Positions 24,262 through 33,141 are shown, counted from the first letter of the stretch. The stretch is DNA of 64,000 nt from Pedobacter psychrotolerans (GCF_004340665.1 NZ_SLWO01000003.1:558001-622000), one strand, 5' to 3'. Notes: generated by a model from the sequence alone, not told the origin. Made by a program: numbers and translations.

Positions 24262-24768
24262 TTATTTAAAAACCTTTAATACTGATCCCCAAAACCAGCT
24301 TTCTTCGGCTTTTAACATAGTCTCTAATGTTTTGTCAACATTGCCGGCGAGTTTATTAATATCAGCGACTGATTTTTTAAACGTGATCAATTCCGGATCT
24401 TTTTCATCACCTGTAACAGCAGATAATTCATTTAATACTTTCAGTACTGGCTCCAACTCCCTTTTTTTACGTTCTTTAGCCACCTGGCGTGCAATGTTCC
24501 AAACATCTTTATCAGCAAAAAAATACTCTTTTCGCTCACCTGCTTTGTGTTGTTTTTCAATGAGACCCCAGCCTATCAAATCTCTTAAGGTCATATTGGC
24601 ATTCCCTCTGGAGATGCTCAAATCTTCCATGATTTCTTCGGTGGTTAAAGCTTTTGGAGAGATCAGTAATAAAGCATGTACCTGAGCCATGGTGCGGTTA
24701 ATTCCCCATTCGGAGCCTAATTTGCCCCAGGCTTCGATAAATTTTAATTTGGCTGCTGCTAATTCCAT
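24262..24768 (-). CDS. GbsR/MarR family transcriptional regulator
   Basis: The start is set at the ATG at 24768; the frame extends two codons further only to a TTG that lies in the promoter element. The 168-residue protein has the GbsR-type winged helix: GSEWGINRTMAQVHALLLIS, ALTTEEIMEDLSISRGNAN (recognition region) and the wing GLIEKQHKAGERKEYFF, with a helical dimerisation tail. It should be a DNA-binding repressor. Two matching palindromes, one at its own promoter and one before the next operon, point to self-control and control of the membrane/TIGR01777/SRPBCC genes. The inducer is unknown. Confidence 0.9.
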   Translation of the reverse strand: MELAAAKLKFIEAWGKLGSEWGINRTMAQVHALLLISPKALTTEEIMEDLSISRGNANMTLRDLIGWGLIEKQHKAGERKEYFFADKDVWNIARQVAKERKKRELEPVLKVLNELSAVTGDEKDPELITFKKSVADINKLAGNVDKTLETMLKAEESWFWGSVLKVFK

Positions 24769-24771
24769 AAA

Positions 24772-24816
24772 CAAAGATAATAATTTTATTAAACTTTCAA
24801 AAATTATTGAAAGTTT
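24772..24816 (-). promoter_or_regulatory. Promoter and overlapping operator of the GbsR/MarR gene
   Basis: On the minus strand TATCTTTG (24772-24779) is an exact -7 element, and TTG at 24798-24800 lies 18 bases away as the -33 element. The palindrome AAACTTTC-N10-GAAAGTTT at 24791-24816 covers the -33 region, so a bound repressor would block polymerase. The palindrome also overlaps the stop codon of the upstream alginate-lyase-family gene. The predicted start site is at or within a few bases of the ATG, so the transcript is probably leaderless. Confidence 0.7.
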
Positions 24817-25907
24817 ATTTGTTTTCTGTTTTTCTGTTTAATATGATCAATAATTTGATTCATATCTGATTGTCCGTTCAATAGCTGATTAAGCAAATTT
24901 TTGTATTCCTGATCAAAATAAATTCCTGATTTTAAAAGCGGTATGGCTAGTTTCGGTTCAAATAGTGTTCCGGATGCAAAACCTGGTTCATTATTCTTGG
25001 CTCGATCGTGATCAAACTTAACGGTTGTATTAACATATTCCTCATGCTTCTTTTCTCCCTTTATATACGGGATTAGCCAATCAACAGACTTTTTTATTGA
25101 AGAGCCATTTGGAGATAGATAAGTGTAAAAGTTGGTGCCTTCTCCCCGATTAATGATAATAGCAAGTTTTAACATGGGTTCCAAATCGTAAAGATGATAG
25201 TGCATGGCATCTCTTTGTTTAAAATCCAGACTGCTTCCATCAGCATATAGGTTGATATTGATATGGCTTTTTAAATGATCTATGGTCCAGTCAATAAATT
25301 CACGGTTATTTAAAGCATATCCAATTTCCCCAACTACTTTTAGCCGGTGTGCATTCCAATTATTAATGGCAGTAGCTTTTCCCGGTTTCATACGCTTACT
25401 GTTAATTTCTGCCTTTGCGGTTTCGCTTAACCAGTCGTCAATGGGTTTTTTATCAGCTAAAGGGATATCATTTTTAATCAGATCATATGCTTCAATGGCT
25501 TTATCCAGATTGGTGTCATCAATGGGATCTCCGCTAGAATGATTAATTTTAGCCCAGGCGCTTAAAAATGAAATACATTTATTTAAATAATTACGATCAG
25601 TTGTGAGTCGGTATTGGAATGCCAAGGCAAACATTTTATTCATATCCGGCAATGCCAATTTGGTTTTTTCCTTTTTTGGGTCGCCTCTTAATAAGCCTTC
25701 GGTTCGTATGGTATCAATTGGATTAGGCGGCTGATTTAAATAAAGCGCTGTAGATTTTTGAAAGCTTGCATATATTTTCTTTGCCTGCGGATTGTTTGTA
25801 ATCTCGGCTTTTAAAGCACTAATCTCTTCCTTGCTTAAACTTACAATTTGAGCCTTAACGATCAAACAAGAGGTAAATATTAGCGTTGTGAGCACAAACT
25901 TTCTCAT
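24804..25907 (-). CDS. Alginate lyase family protein (PL5-like), secreted
   Basis: The 367 residues begin with a signal peptide (LTTLIFTSCLIVKAQ) and then an all-alpha toroid-like domain. AINNWNAHRLKVVGEIG near residue 184, with its Asn/His pair, and DFKQRDAMHYHLYDLEPML with the Tyr/His region resemble the AlgL catalytic groove. It should act in the periplasm on alginate or another uronate polymer by beta-elimination, but substrate specificity within this family is broad. No other alginate-use genes are nearby. Its last codon overlaps the regulator's operator. Confidence 0.8.
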   Translation of the reverse strand: MRKFVLTTLIFTSCLIVKAQIVSLSKEEISALKAEITNNPQAKKIYASFQKSTALYLNQPPNPIDTIRTEGLLRGDPKKEKTKLALPDMNKMFALAFQYRLTTDRNYLNKCISFLSAWAKINHSSGDPIDDTNLDKAIEAYDLIKNDIPLADKKPIDDWLSETAKAEINSKRMKPGKATAINNWNAHRLKVVGEIGYALNNREFIDWTIDHLKSHININLYADGSSLDFKQRDAMHYHLYDLEPMLKLAIIINRGEGTNFYTYLSPNGSSIKKSVDWLIPYIKGEKKHEEYVNTTVKFDHDRAKNNEPGFASGTLFEPKLAIPLLKSGIYFDQEYKNLLNQLLNGQSDMNQIIDHIKQKNRKQINFQ

Positions 25908-25939
25908 AATAAACGGATTGAATTAAAGTTTTGATTATG

Positions 25940-25947
25940 CAAAACTA
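25940..25947 (-). promoter_or_regulatory. Possible -7 promoter element for the alginate-lyase-family gene
   Basis: On the minus strand this is TAGTTTTG, an exact TAnnTTTG match 32 bases before the ATG. No clear -33 element was found. Confidence 0.35.
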
Positions 25948-26001
25948 ATTTTTTATTCTACTCACATTTAATTTATTCCTTTTTTATACCGACCAATTTT
26001 T

Positions 26002-26009
26002 TATTTTTG
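26002..26009 (+). promoter_or_regulatory. Probable -7 promoter element for the YfhO gene
   Basis: TATTTTTG is an exact TAnnTTTG match 27 bases before the ATG at 26037. A T-run lies 16 bases further upstream, near the -33 position. Confidence 0.4.
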
Positions 26010-26036
26010 ACATTCCTTTAATTTAAACAAACCTTA

Positions 26037-28538
26037 ATGAATAACTGGTTTAACAAAAATGGCATTCACTTAGCCATCATAGCAATTTTTGTAGTCATTA
26101 CTTTTGCCTACTTCAGTCCTGTTTTACAGGGTAAGGCGCCAGCGCAGAGCGATGTGATCCAATCGCAGGCCATGCAAAAGGAAATTATGGATTTTAAGGA
26201 AAAGGATGGCAAAGCACCACTCTGGACTAACCAGATGTTTGGAGGAATGCCTGCATACCAAATCTGGGTACCTTACGCCTATAACGGCGCAACTTATGGA
26301 ATTGCTTTAATCACGAAGGCACTGCCAAATCCAACGGGTACTGTATTGTTACTGCTTTTCGGGGCTTACTTCTTATTTATCGTATTAAAAGTTAATCCAT
26401 GGCTGGCAGCAGCTGGTGCCATTGCATTTACATTTACAACATACAATTTTGTTTTAATTGCTAGTGGACACAGTAGTAAAGCGCTTGCAATTGGCTTTTT
26501 TGCGCCAATTATAGCCAGTATTCTTCTCACTATCAGAGGGAAGTATTGGTATGGCGCAAGTTTAACAGCACTTTTTCTGGCCTTGGAAATCAGGACCAAC
26601 CACGTGCAGATGACCTATTATTTATTGTTGGCTATTTTGGTTTTCGTTTTGGTAGAGCTTTATCAGGCATATCGAAATAAAACGATTTCAAATTTGATTA
26701 AATCATTTGGCTTTCTTGCTTTATCAGTAGTGCTTGCCATAATGATTAATGCCAGTTTACTATGGTCAACAGCAGAATACGCAAAAGAAACCAATCGTGG
26801 TAAATCCAACCTTACAGCAGAAACTTCAAGTGATAAAGACTCTGGAATGTCAAAAGAGTATGCGTATCAATGGAGCCAGGGTGTTGGTGAAAGTTTTACT
26901 TTTTTAATACCGGATTTATATGGCGGTGCATCCGGTGTAGAAGAGCTGGTTAAGCCTGATGGAAATATGTACAAAGCCGTAGCTGAAATTACGGGCGGAG
27001 ACCAGGCGCAAACCACTCAAGCCATTCAGCAATTGGGACAGCAGTTAAATATGCAGCAATACTGGGGTGAAAAACCTTTTACTCAAGGAGGTTATTACTT
27101 TGGTGCAATTATCTGTTTCTTATTCGTATTTGGATTATTCATCGTTCGCAATCCTTTAAAATGGTGGATTCTGTCCACAACAATATTATTTATATTATTA
27201 TCATTCGGCCGCCACTTCCCACTGGTAAGTAATTTCTTCTTCGATTATTTCCCGCTTTATAATAAATTCAGGGCAGTAGAATCAATCTTGGCTGTAGTTG
27301 GATTGATGGTTCCAATATTAGCGCTTTTAGCAGTTAAGGAAGTGCAGGATGGCAATATTGATCAGAAAGTTTTAGTTAAGAAACTAACATGGTCTGCTGG
27401 GATAACTGGTGGTTTTGCGCTTATTGTAGCTATTGCGCCTACACTATTCTTTAGTTTTCAGGCTTCCAATCATGCACAAATTGTACAGGCTTTAACCCAG
27501 AGCTTGCAAAATAATGCAGGTGTTGCACAGAAAATTGCGAATGGTTTAGTGGAAGATAGAATTGCTATTGGTCGTGGAGATGCTTTCCGTTCCTTCCTTT
27601 TTATCTTAATAGGTTTTGGTATTATCTGGGCATTTATTACAAAAAAATTAAATGCACAATTGGCTTTCGGTTTATTAGCGCTTGCCATTTTAGTAGATAT
27701 GTGGCAGGTAGATCGCCGCTATTTGAATAATAAAAACTTTGAGCCAAAAACGACTGTTTCAAACTATTTTCAGCCTAGAGATGTAGATAATTTTATATCA
27801 GCTGATAAGGATCCTAATTTCAGAGTTTTCGATGCCTCTATCAATACCTTTAATGATGCCAGTACCTCATCATTTCACAAAACAGTTGGCGGTTATCATG
27901 CGGCTAAATTAAAACGTTTTGATGAGCTTATTCAGCATCAGTTTACCAAAAGCATCAATCAGGATGTATTGGATATGCTTAACACAAAATACATCATTAC
28001 ACAGGATCAAAAAACCGGATCATACAAAATGCAGCGTAACCCTACAGCTGCGGGCAATGCCTGGTTTGTAGAAAGCATACAGTTTGTTAAAAATTCTGAT
28101 GAGGAGATGAAAGCCATTAGCAGTTTTGATGCTAGAAAAGAGGCTATTGTAGATGAAAGCTTTAAAGGATTGGTAGATAGCAAAATTTTAGGTACAGGAC
28201 AGGAAGGTTTTATAAAATTAACCAACTATAATCCTGATCATTTAACTTACGAATATTCGACAGCGAAGGAAGTTGTAGCAGTTTTCTCTGAAATTTATTA
28301 CAATAAAGGATGGAAAATGTATATTGATGGTGTGGAGAAACCTTATTTCCGGGCAGATTACGTATTACGTGCGGCAAAACTGGAAGCAGGTAACCATAAG
28401 CTTGAGTTTATCTTCCACCCAACATCATACTATGCAGGAGAAAACATCTCTCTTGCGGGATCAATTCTGCTACTTGCTGCACTTGGTTTCGGTATTTATG
28501 CTGAAAACAAGAAAAAATCAATAGAAGTAAAGGCATAA
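26037..28538 (+). CDS. YfhO family membrane protein
   Basis: The 833-residue protein is polytopic with about 12-14 hydrophobic segments. An N-terminal HLAIIAIFVVITFAYFSPVL is followed by QSDVIQSQAMQKEIMDF and WTNQMFGGMPAYQI, motifs typical of YfhO. A large extracytoplasmic region follows near residues 570-790, then a final helix. The topology resembles GT-C glycosyltransferases, and characterised relatives are linked to glycosylation of wall or membrane polymers; the substrate here is unknown. It has its own promoter-like element and terminator, so it is probably monocistronic. Confidence 0.9.
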   Translation: MNNWFNKNGIHLAIIAIFVVITFAYFSPVLQGKAPAQSDVIQSQAMQKEIMDFKEKDGKAPLWTNQMFGGMPAYQIWVPYAYNGATYGIALITKALPNPTGTVLLLLFGAYFLFIVLKVNPWLAAAGAIAFTFTTYNFVLIASGHSSKALAIGFFAPIIASILLTIRGKYWYGASLTALFLALEIRTNHVQMTYYLLLAILVFVLVELYQAYRNKTISNLIKSFGFLALSVVLAIMINASLLWSTAEYAKETNRGKSNLTAETSSDKDSGMSKEYAYQWSQGVGESFTFLIPDLYGGASGVEELVKPDGNMYKAVAEITGGDQAQTTQAIQQLGQQLNMQQYWGEKPFTQGGYYFGAIICFLFVFGLFIVRNPLKWWILSTTILFILLSFGRHFPLVSNFFFDYFPLYNKFRAVESILAVVGLMVPILALLAVKEVQDGNIDQKVLVKKLTWSAGITGGFALIVAIAPTLFFSFQASNHAQIVQALTQSLQNNAGVAQKIANGLVEDRIAIGRGDAFRSFLFILIGFGIIWAFITKKLNAQLAFGLLALAILVDMWQVDRRYLNNKNFEPKTTVSNYFQPRDVDNFISADKDPNFRVFDASINTFNDASTSSFHKTVGGYHAAKLKRFDELIQHQFTKSINQDVLDMLNTKYIITQDQKTGSYKMQRNPTAAGNAWFVESIQFVKNSDEEMKAISSFDARKEAIVDESFKGLVDSKILGTGQEGFIKLTNYNPDHLTYEYSTAKEVVAVFSEIYYNKGWKMYIDGVEKPYFRADYVLRAAKLEAGNHKLEFIFHPTSYYAGENISLAGSILLLAALGFGIYAENKKKSIEVKA

Positions 28539-28560
28539 AACTAAACGATAGTTATTCAAA

Positions 28561-28590
28561 ACCCATGAGATTTATACTCATGGGTTTTTT
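28561..28590 (+). terminator. Intrinsic terminator after the YfhO gene
   Basis: ACCCATGAGattTATACTCATGGGT forms an 8-9 bp stem followed by TTTTTTTA, 22 bases after the YfhO stop codon. Confidence 0.88.
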
Positions 28591-28649
28591 TATGCCTAAT
28601 CTTTTTAACCTAATTATGATTTAAAGAATAATTTAACAATCACGTAACA

Positions 28650-28678
28650 TTTGGTTGATAGACAGTGTCTTACATTTG
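28650..28678 (+). promoter_or_regulatory. Bacteroidota-type promoter in front of a 31-codon ORF
   Basis: TTTG at 28650-28653, 17 bases, then TACATTTG at 28671-28678, an exact match to both elements of the TTTG-N17-23-TAnnTTTG consensus. The ATG of the small ORF is 19 bases after the -7 element. This is the best-formed promoter I found in the window. Confidence 0.6.
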
Positions 28679-28696
28679 TAATGTAAATCAGATGAT

Positions 28697-28792
28697 ATGT
28701 TAGAATCATTTTTCGCCGTATGCCTGCTTATTATTATACTTTATTTCTTTAGCCCTTTCGAGGTAAAACTTGATGAGGAAGAAGACTGGTAA
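28697..28792 (+). CDS. Candidate 31-residue small membrane protein
   Basis: From the ATG at 28697 the frame encodes MLESFFAVCLLIIILYFF, then SPFEVKL and the acidic end DEEEDW, and stops with TAA. This is a single hydrophobic helix with a short acidic tail, a shape common in real small membrane proteins. A full-consensus promoter lies just upstream and the LpxH-like gene starts 69 bases after it. The family is unknown. The role could be a regulator or stabiliser of a membrane partner, which is speculation. Confidence 0.55.
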   Translation: MLESFFAVCLLIIILYFFSPFEVKLDEEEDW

Positions 28793-28861
28793 GGCAGTAT
28801 TTTTATATCTGAACTGCTTTTTTGAAGCGGTAATAGCATTCGTCCCCCCAAATTTTAATTT

Positions 28862-29716
28862 ATGAACAAAAGAAATGTTGATGTAGTCGTAATATCCGAT
28901 GTGCATTTGGGCACTTATGGCTGCCATGCTAAAGAACTTTTAAAGTATCTGAAAAGCATTAAGCCTAAAACCCTTATCTTAAATGGAGATATTATAGATA
29001 TCTGGCAATTCAGCAAACGTTACTGGCCAGAGTCGCATATGAAAGTGGTTCGCAAATTAATGAAATTTGTTTCTGAAGGAGTTCAGGTGCACTACCTTAC
29101 AGGCAACCATGATGAAATGCTCCGTAAATTTGATGGCATGGAAATGGGAACATTTCATCTCCAGAATAAACTAATCATGGAATTGGATGGTAAGAAAGCC
29201 TGGTTTTTTCATGGTGATGTATTTGATGTAACCATGCAACATTCTAAATGGCTGGCCAAAATGGGTGCAGTTGGTTATGATAGTCTTATTCTCATCAATA
29301 GCTTTGTAAATTGGGTTCTTACGGCCCTAGGTAGAGAGAAAATGAGTTTTTCAAAAAAGATCAAGGCCAGATTTAAGGATGCCGTAAAGTTTATTAATAG
29401 TTTTGAGCAAACAGCTGCTGAGCTGGCTATAGAAAAAGGTTATGAATATGTAGTTTGTGGGCATATACACCAGGCAGAGAAGCGAGATATTGCCATGGAA
29501 AGCGGAAGCGTGACTTACCTGAATAGTGGTGATTGGGTAGAAAGTTTAACAGCATTAGAATATCAGGATCAAAATTGGACTATTTTTAAATATGACCATA
29601 AAGAGTTTGTGAAGGATGAAACAGATGATGGAATCCTTTCAGATTCAGAAGATTTAAAGAGCAAATTGGATGTAAATATTCTTTTACAGCATATAAAATA
29701 TGAAATTGCTCAATAA
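28862..29716 (+). CDS. UDP-2,3-diacylglucosamine diphosphatase-like metallophosphoesterase (LpxH family)
   Basis: The 284-residue protein has the full calcineurin-like motif set: VVISDVHLGTYG, LILNGDIIDIW, LTGNHDEML, WFFHGDVFDVTM and VVCGHIHQAE. The KRYWPESH block and overall order resemble LpxH-type UDP-diacylglucosamine hydrolases of lipid A synthesis. It should act at the cytoplasmic face of the membrane with Mn2+. Bacteroidota often have several members, so orthology to LpxH is probable but not certain. The glycosyltransferase gene starts 21 bases later and is probably co-transcribed. Confidence 0.85.
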   Translation: MNKRNVDVVVISDVHLGTYGCHAKELLKYLKSIKPKTLILNGDIIDIWQFSKRYWPESHMKVVRKLMKFVSEGVQVHYLTGNHDEMLRKFDGMEMGTFHLQNKLIMELDGKKAWFFHGDVFDVTMQHSKWLAKMGAVGYDSLILINSFVNWVLTALGREKMSFSKKIKARFKDAVKFINSFEQTAAELAIEKGYEYVVCGHIHQAEKRDIAMESGSVTYLNSGDWVESLTALEYQDQNWTIFKYDHKEFVKDETDDGILSDSEDLKSKLDVNILLQHIKYEIAQ

Positions 29717-29737
29717 ATTTAAGATATTAGGGCTTAA

Positions 29738-30727
29738 ATGAAGATACTTTATGCAATACAGGGAACCGGAAACGGTCATATAAGCAGAGCCCGTGAAATT
29801 ATTCCGTTACTCCAGAAATATGGCGAACTTGATATTTTGGTTAGTGGAACACAAGCCGATGTAAAACTAAGTCAGCCAGTAAAATATCAGCTACATGGTT
29901 TCAGTTTTATCTTTGGAAAAAAGGGTGGTGTTGACCATTTCAAAACCTGGTTAAGCATGAATCTTTTCCGTTTCAGAAAAGATATGAAGCAGCTTCAGTT
30001 AAAGGATTATAACCTTATTGTTAATGATTTTGAGCCTGTAAGTGCCTGGGCCTGTAAGATTCAAGGGATTGATTGCGTTTCTTTAAGCCATCAGGCTGCA
30101 TTTAAATCTAAAAAAGTTCCACGCCCTAAAACGTTAGACTGGGGTAAGTTAATCTTAAGTCGGTATGCACCGACCAAGCATCATATTGGTTTTCACTTCG
30201 ATCGGTATGACAGTTTTATTCATACCCCAGTTATCCGATCTGAAATCAGGGCCATGCAAACCGAAAATCTTGGACATTACACCGTTTACTTACCTGCTAT
30301 AGATGATAAGCGACTGGTGAAGCTTTTTACGCAATTGCCAGAGGTGAAATGGGAAGTCTTTTCAAAACACAGTAAAGTTGCTTATCAGGAAGGAAATGTA
30401 ATTGTGGAACCGGTAAACAATGAAAAATTCAACAAGAGTTTGGCTACCTGTGAGGGTTTATTTACCGGAGGTGGTTTTGAAGGCCCATCAGAAGCACTTT
30501 ATTTGAAGAAAAAATTACTCGTTGCGCCCATGCGCTTTCAGTTTGAGCAACAGTGTAATGCTTATGCTTTAAAGCAATTTGGTTTGCCTGTAATTTGGGG
30601 AAGCTCTGATAACTGGTTGCCTGTAATTAAAGATTGGGTAGCAAATCCTCAAAAACATGAGTTTGATTTTCCTGATGAGACGGCTCAGATCATTGATGAT
30701 ATGGTGAAAAAATACGCAAGGGTTTAA
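29738..30727 (+). CDS. GT28-like glycosyltransferase
   Basis: The 329 residues have a GT-B layout. The N-terminus ILYAIQGTGNGHISRAREI is typical of MurG/monogalactosyldiacylglycerol synthase-like enzymes, and the C-terminal donor site contains EGLFTGGGFEGPSEALYL and FEQQCNAYALKQFG. No membrane segment is seen. Relatives act on lipid acceptors at the membrane. Its position right after the LpxH-like phosphatase hints at glycolipid or lipid A related work, which is inference. Confidence 0.82.
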   Translation: MKILYAIQGTGNGHISRAREIIPLLQKYGELDILVSGTQADVKLSQPVKYQLHGFSFIFGKKGGVDHFKTWLSMNLFRFRKDMKQLQLKDYNLIVNDFEPVSAWACKIQGIDCVSLSHQAAFKSKKVPRPKTLDWGKLILSRYAPTKHHIGFHFDRYDSFIHTPVIRSEIRAMQTENLGHYTVYLPAIDDKRLVKLFTQLPEVKWEVFSKHSKVAYQEGNVIVEPVNNEKFNKSLATCEGLFTGGGFEGPSEALYLKKKLLVAPMRFQFEQQCNAYALKQFGLPVIWGSSDNWLPVIKDWVANPQKHEFDFPDETAQIIDDMVKKYARV

Positions 30728-30735
30728 TTTCAAAT

Positions 30736-31170
30736 GAATCTCATGGTATCATATTTTGGACCATATAAGGTTGGTCATGGTCGGCTCACCAACCATCTTA
30801 TTCATCGCAAGGTTGTTATTTATTGGTCGGTAAGTCAATAGGGACCAAGAATCTCATGGTTTTATGTTTTTGAACCATATAAGGCATAGAAGTTAATATA
30901 AGCTGAAGCGTTGTTTAATTGCAAAATATCTTTGATCAATTATATGGCCCATGGTTGGTGGCTCACCAACCATCTTATTCATCGCAAGGTTGTTATTTAT
31001 TAGCCGGTAAGTCACCGCGACCAAGAATCTCATGGTGTCATGTTTTTGGACCATATAAGGCATAGAAGTTAATATAAGCTGGAGCGTTTGTTTAATTGCA
31101 AAATATCTTTGATCAATTATATGATGTTATATTTTTAAATCCTTTAAGAATATAAACTGGAGTATTATTT
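30736..31170. repeat. Repeat array C: 176-bp units related to arrays A and B, with GGTTGGT hairpins
   Basis: The 551-base gap between 30727 and 31279 carries direct repeats. CCAAGAATCTCATGG occurs at 30845 and 31021, and CCATATAAGGCATAGAAG at 30875 and 31051, both 176 bases apart, with a shortened copy from about 30736. The core CCATATAAGGCATAGAAG resembles that of arrays A and B, but the remainder differs. A perfect inverted repeat with 10-base arms (ATGGTTGGTG and CACCAACCAT, 3-base loop) lies at 30951-30973 and a partial version near 30769-30793. No gene is visible. Confidence 0.85.
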
Positions 31171-31278
31171 AGCTACAAAATAATGCTTAAGCTTTCTGCT
31201 TCGGTCTTTAAGCTTTAGTCTTTCCACCTTAATCTTTCTTAAATTATTTTCTTTACTTTGCATCTCTTTGAAAAAGGC

Positions 31279-32259
31279 ATGATTAATCAGTTTAGAAAGC
31301 TAAATCCTATTAACCTCATTTTACTATTGGCTTACACGTTTTTTATGCGTATTGCCATATTTTATGAGTTGCCAGCTCAGCTGAATTTTGATTTTCTGGA
31401 GCCTTTTGCAAGGTTGCTGATTAACGTAGATTTAGACAATGCACTTTCTCCGTCAGCCAACATTTTCATTGCCTCAACATTGGTTTTTATTCAGGCTTTA
31501 ATATTTAACCGTGTTGCGAATAATCACAATCTGCTTGCTAAGCCAAGTTTTTTACCAGCTTTGATGTATGTAACGGGCACTAGTTTATTTATGCCATTTA
31601 TGGTCTTAAGTCCGGCATTAATTACAAATTTCCTGCTCATCTGGTTAATTGATAAATTTCTTAAATTAAATAAAAGTGCAAATTCCATCACAACCGTTTT
31701 TGATATCGGAATGATCATTGGTGTAGGTACACTTATTTACTTTCCGTTTATGGCCATGCTGTTGCTTATCTTTTTAGCCCTTTTGCTATTTAGGTCATTC
31801 AACTGGAGGGAATGGGTTGCCGGTCTTGTAGGCTTTCTCACCATCTTCTTTTTTCTGGCCGTGTTTTATTACTGGAATAATAATATTGTTTCTTTTTATC
31901 AGATTTGGAGGCCACTGGGAAGTAAATTTCCATCAGTTTTTAAAATCAATTATAACGATTACCTGGTGCTTATTCCGGTTACTGTCATTATTATTCTGGC
32001 ATCACTTCAACTTCGTGAAAATTTCTTCAGAAGTTTTATCAGTACCCGCAAAGCCTTTCAGTTATTGTTCTTTATGTTCATTGTTGCAGGGGCAAGTTTC
32101 TATCTAAAACCCCACTTCCGCACCTGGCATTTTTTGCTGTGTGTGCCACCTGGTGCCGTGCTTTTAGCCTATTATTTTAGTAATGCCAAAATCCGGTGGT
32201 TCTATGAAATACTATTTGTTTTATTTGTTCTTTCTGTACAATACTTTCTTTTTGTTTAA
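31279..32259 (+). CDS. DUF6427 family multi-pass membrane protein
   Basis: The frame extends to a TTG at 31258, but the ATG at 31279 (MINQFRKLNPINLILLL) is the likely start. The resulting 326-residue protein has about ten membrane helices with few charged loops. The pattern matches DUF6427 of Bacteroidota: an N-terminal FRKLNPIN, a central LFRSFNWREWVAGLVGF and a C-terminal series of helices. No enzymatic motif is visible and the function is unknown. A TACTTTG box near 31254 is a weak promoter candidate. Confidence 0.78.
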   Translation: MINQFRKLNPINLILLLAYTFFMRIAIFYELPAQLNFDFLEPFARLLINVDLDNALSPSANIFIASTLVFIQALIFNRVANNHNLLAKPSFLPALMYVTGTSLFMPFMVLSPALITNFLLIWLIDKFLKLNKSANSITTVFDIGMIIGVGTLIYFPFMAMLLLIFLALLLFRSFNWREWVAGLVGFLTIFFFLAVFYYWNNNIVSFYQIWRPLGSKFPSVFKINYNDYLVLIPVTVIIILASLQLRENFFRSFISTRKAFQLLFFMFIVAGASFYLKPHFRTWHFLLCVPPGAVLLAYYFSNAKIRWFYEILFVLFVLSVQYFLFV

Positions 32260-32302
32260 CCTTTTTTAACAAAAAACTAGAACAAAACTTAACAAAGATT
32301 AA

Positions 32303-32310
32303 TAGCTTTG
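32303..32310 (+). promoter_or_regulatory. Possible -7 promoter element for the coaX operon
   Basis: TAGCTTTG is an exact TAnnTTTG match, 95 bases before coaX. No convincing -33 element is seen. Confidence 0.38.
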
Positions 32311-32405
32311 TGGCATGAAGTTTCGCATTAAAGCTTGTTTAGGTTTTAATCTGGTTGATAAAGGTATGGTTTCAGTTCGGGAGATAATCGCATAATAATG
32401 TATAC

Positions 32406-33140
32406 ATGCAAAGATTAACTATTGATATTGGAAACTCATCAGCAAAAATAGCAGTTTTTGCTGATCGTGAAATTATCCATCATCTTCGTTTGCTTAAAGT
32501 AGGTATTATTGATCTGGCATATCTGATTGATAGATTTTCGCCTCAAAAAGCAATTATCAGTAGTGTAAATCAGGAAATCACACCTTTAGAGGGATATTTA
32601 AAAAAGCATACAAACTATACCCGGTTTTCAACTTCACTAACAAATGGAGTAATTAACCGATACCAAACACCTAATACTTTAGGATTAGACCGATGGGCAG
32701 CCATGTTAGGTGCGAATGGTTTAGGTTTTGGTAAAGCTTGTTTGGTGATAGATGCCGGAACCTGCATCACATATGATCTGCTTACAGGAAAAAGTGAATA
32801 TTTCGGAGGAAGTATTAGTCCGGGGATAAAAATGCGTTTCAAATCAATGCATGAATATACTGGAAGGTTGCCTGAAGTAAGTTGGGATGCAAATGAAGGG
32901 ATTCCGGAAGGCTTTGACACTATTTCTGCGATGAAAAATGGTGTTTTACAAGGAATTATAAATGAAATTGAAGGTTATATAGCCTTAAATAATATAAAGG
33001 AAAGTACTTTAAAGGTGATTATAACAGGGGGCGATGCTAATTTTTTGTTTAAGCAATTACAAAACAGCATCTTTGCCCCTCAAATTATAAAAGATCCATA
33101 CTTGGTTTTAAAAGGATTAAATGAAGCTATTGCAGATTAA
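32406..33140 (+). CDS. coaX: Type III pantothenate kinase
   Basis: The 244-residue protein has the CoaX phosphate-binding motifs of the ASKHA fold: LTIDIGNSSAKIAVF at the start, TPNTLGLDRWAAMLGA with the catalytic-site Asp/Arg, VIDAGTCITYDLL and VIITGGDANFLF. It phosphorylates pantothenate as the first step of CoA synthesis in the cytoplasm. The ATG of the outer-membrane protein gene follows its stop codon by one base, so the two are probably co-transcribed with lptC and perhaps the PpiD-like gene. Confidence 0.95.
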   Translation: MQRLTIDIGNSSAKIAVFADREIIHHLRLLKVGIIDLAYLIDRFSPQKAIISSVNQEITPLEGYLKKHTNYTRFSTSLTNGVINRYQTPNTLGLDRWAAMLGANGLGFGKACLVIDAGTCITYDLLTGKSEYFGGSISPGIKMRFKSMHEYTGRLPEVSWDANEGIPEGFDTISAMKNGVLQGIINEIEGYIALNNIKESTLKVIITGGDANFLFKQLQNSIFAPQIIKDPYLVLKGLNEAIAD

Positions 33141-33141
33141 A

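Noticed and set aside
32245..32275. Intrinsic terminator after the DUF6427 gene
   Set aside because: The inverted repeat is made only of A/T with a bulge, is weak, and is not followed by a proper T-run.
32315..32395. 26-codon ORF after the TAGCTTTG element, as a leader peptide of coaX
   Set aside because: The predicted peptide has no clear membrane or regulatory feature, no attenuator hairpin follows, and ORFs of this size are expected by chance.
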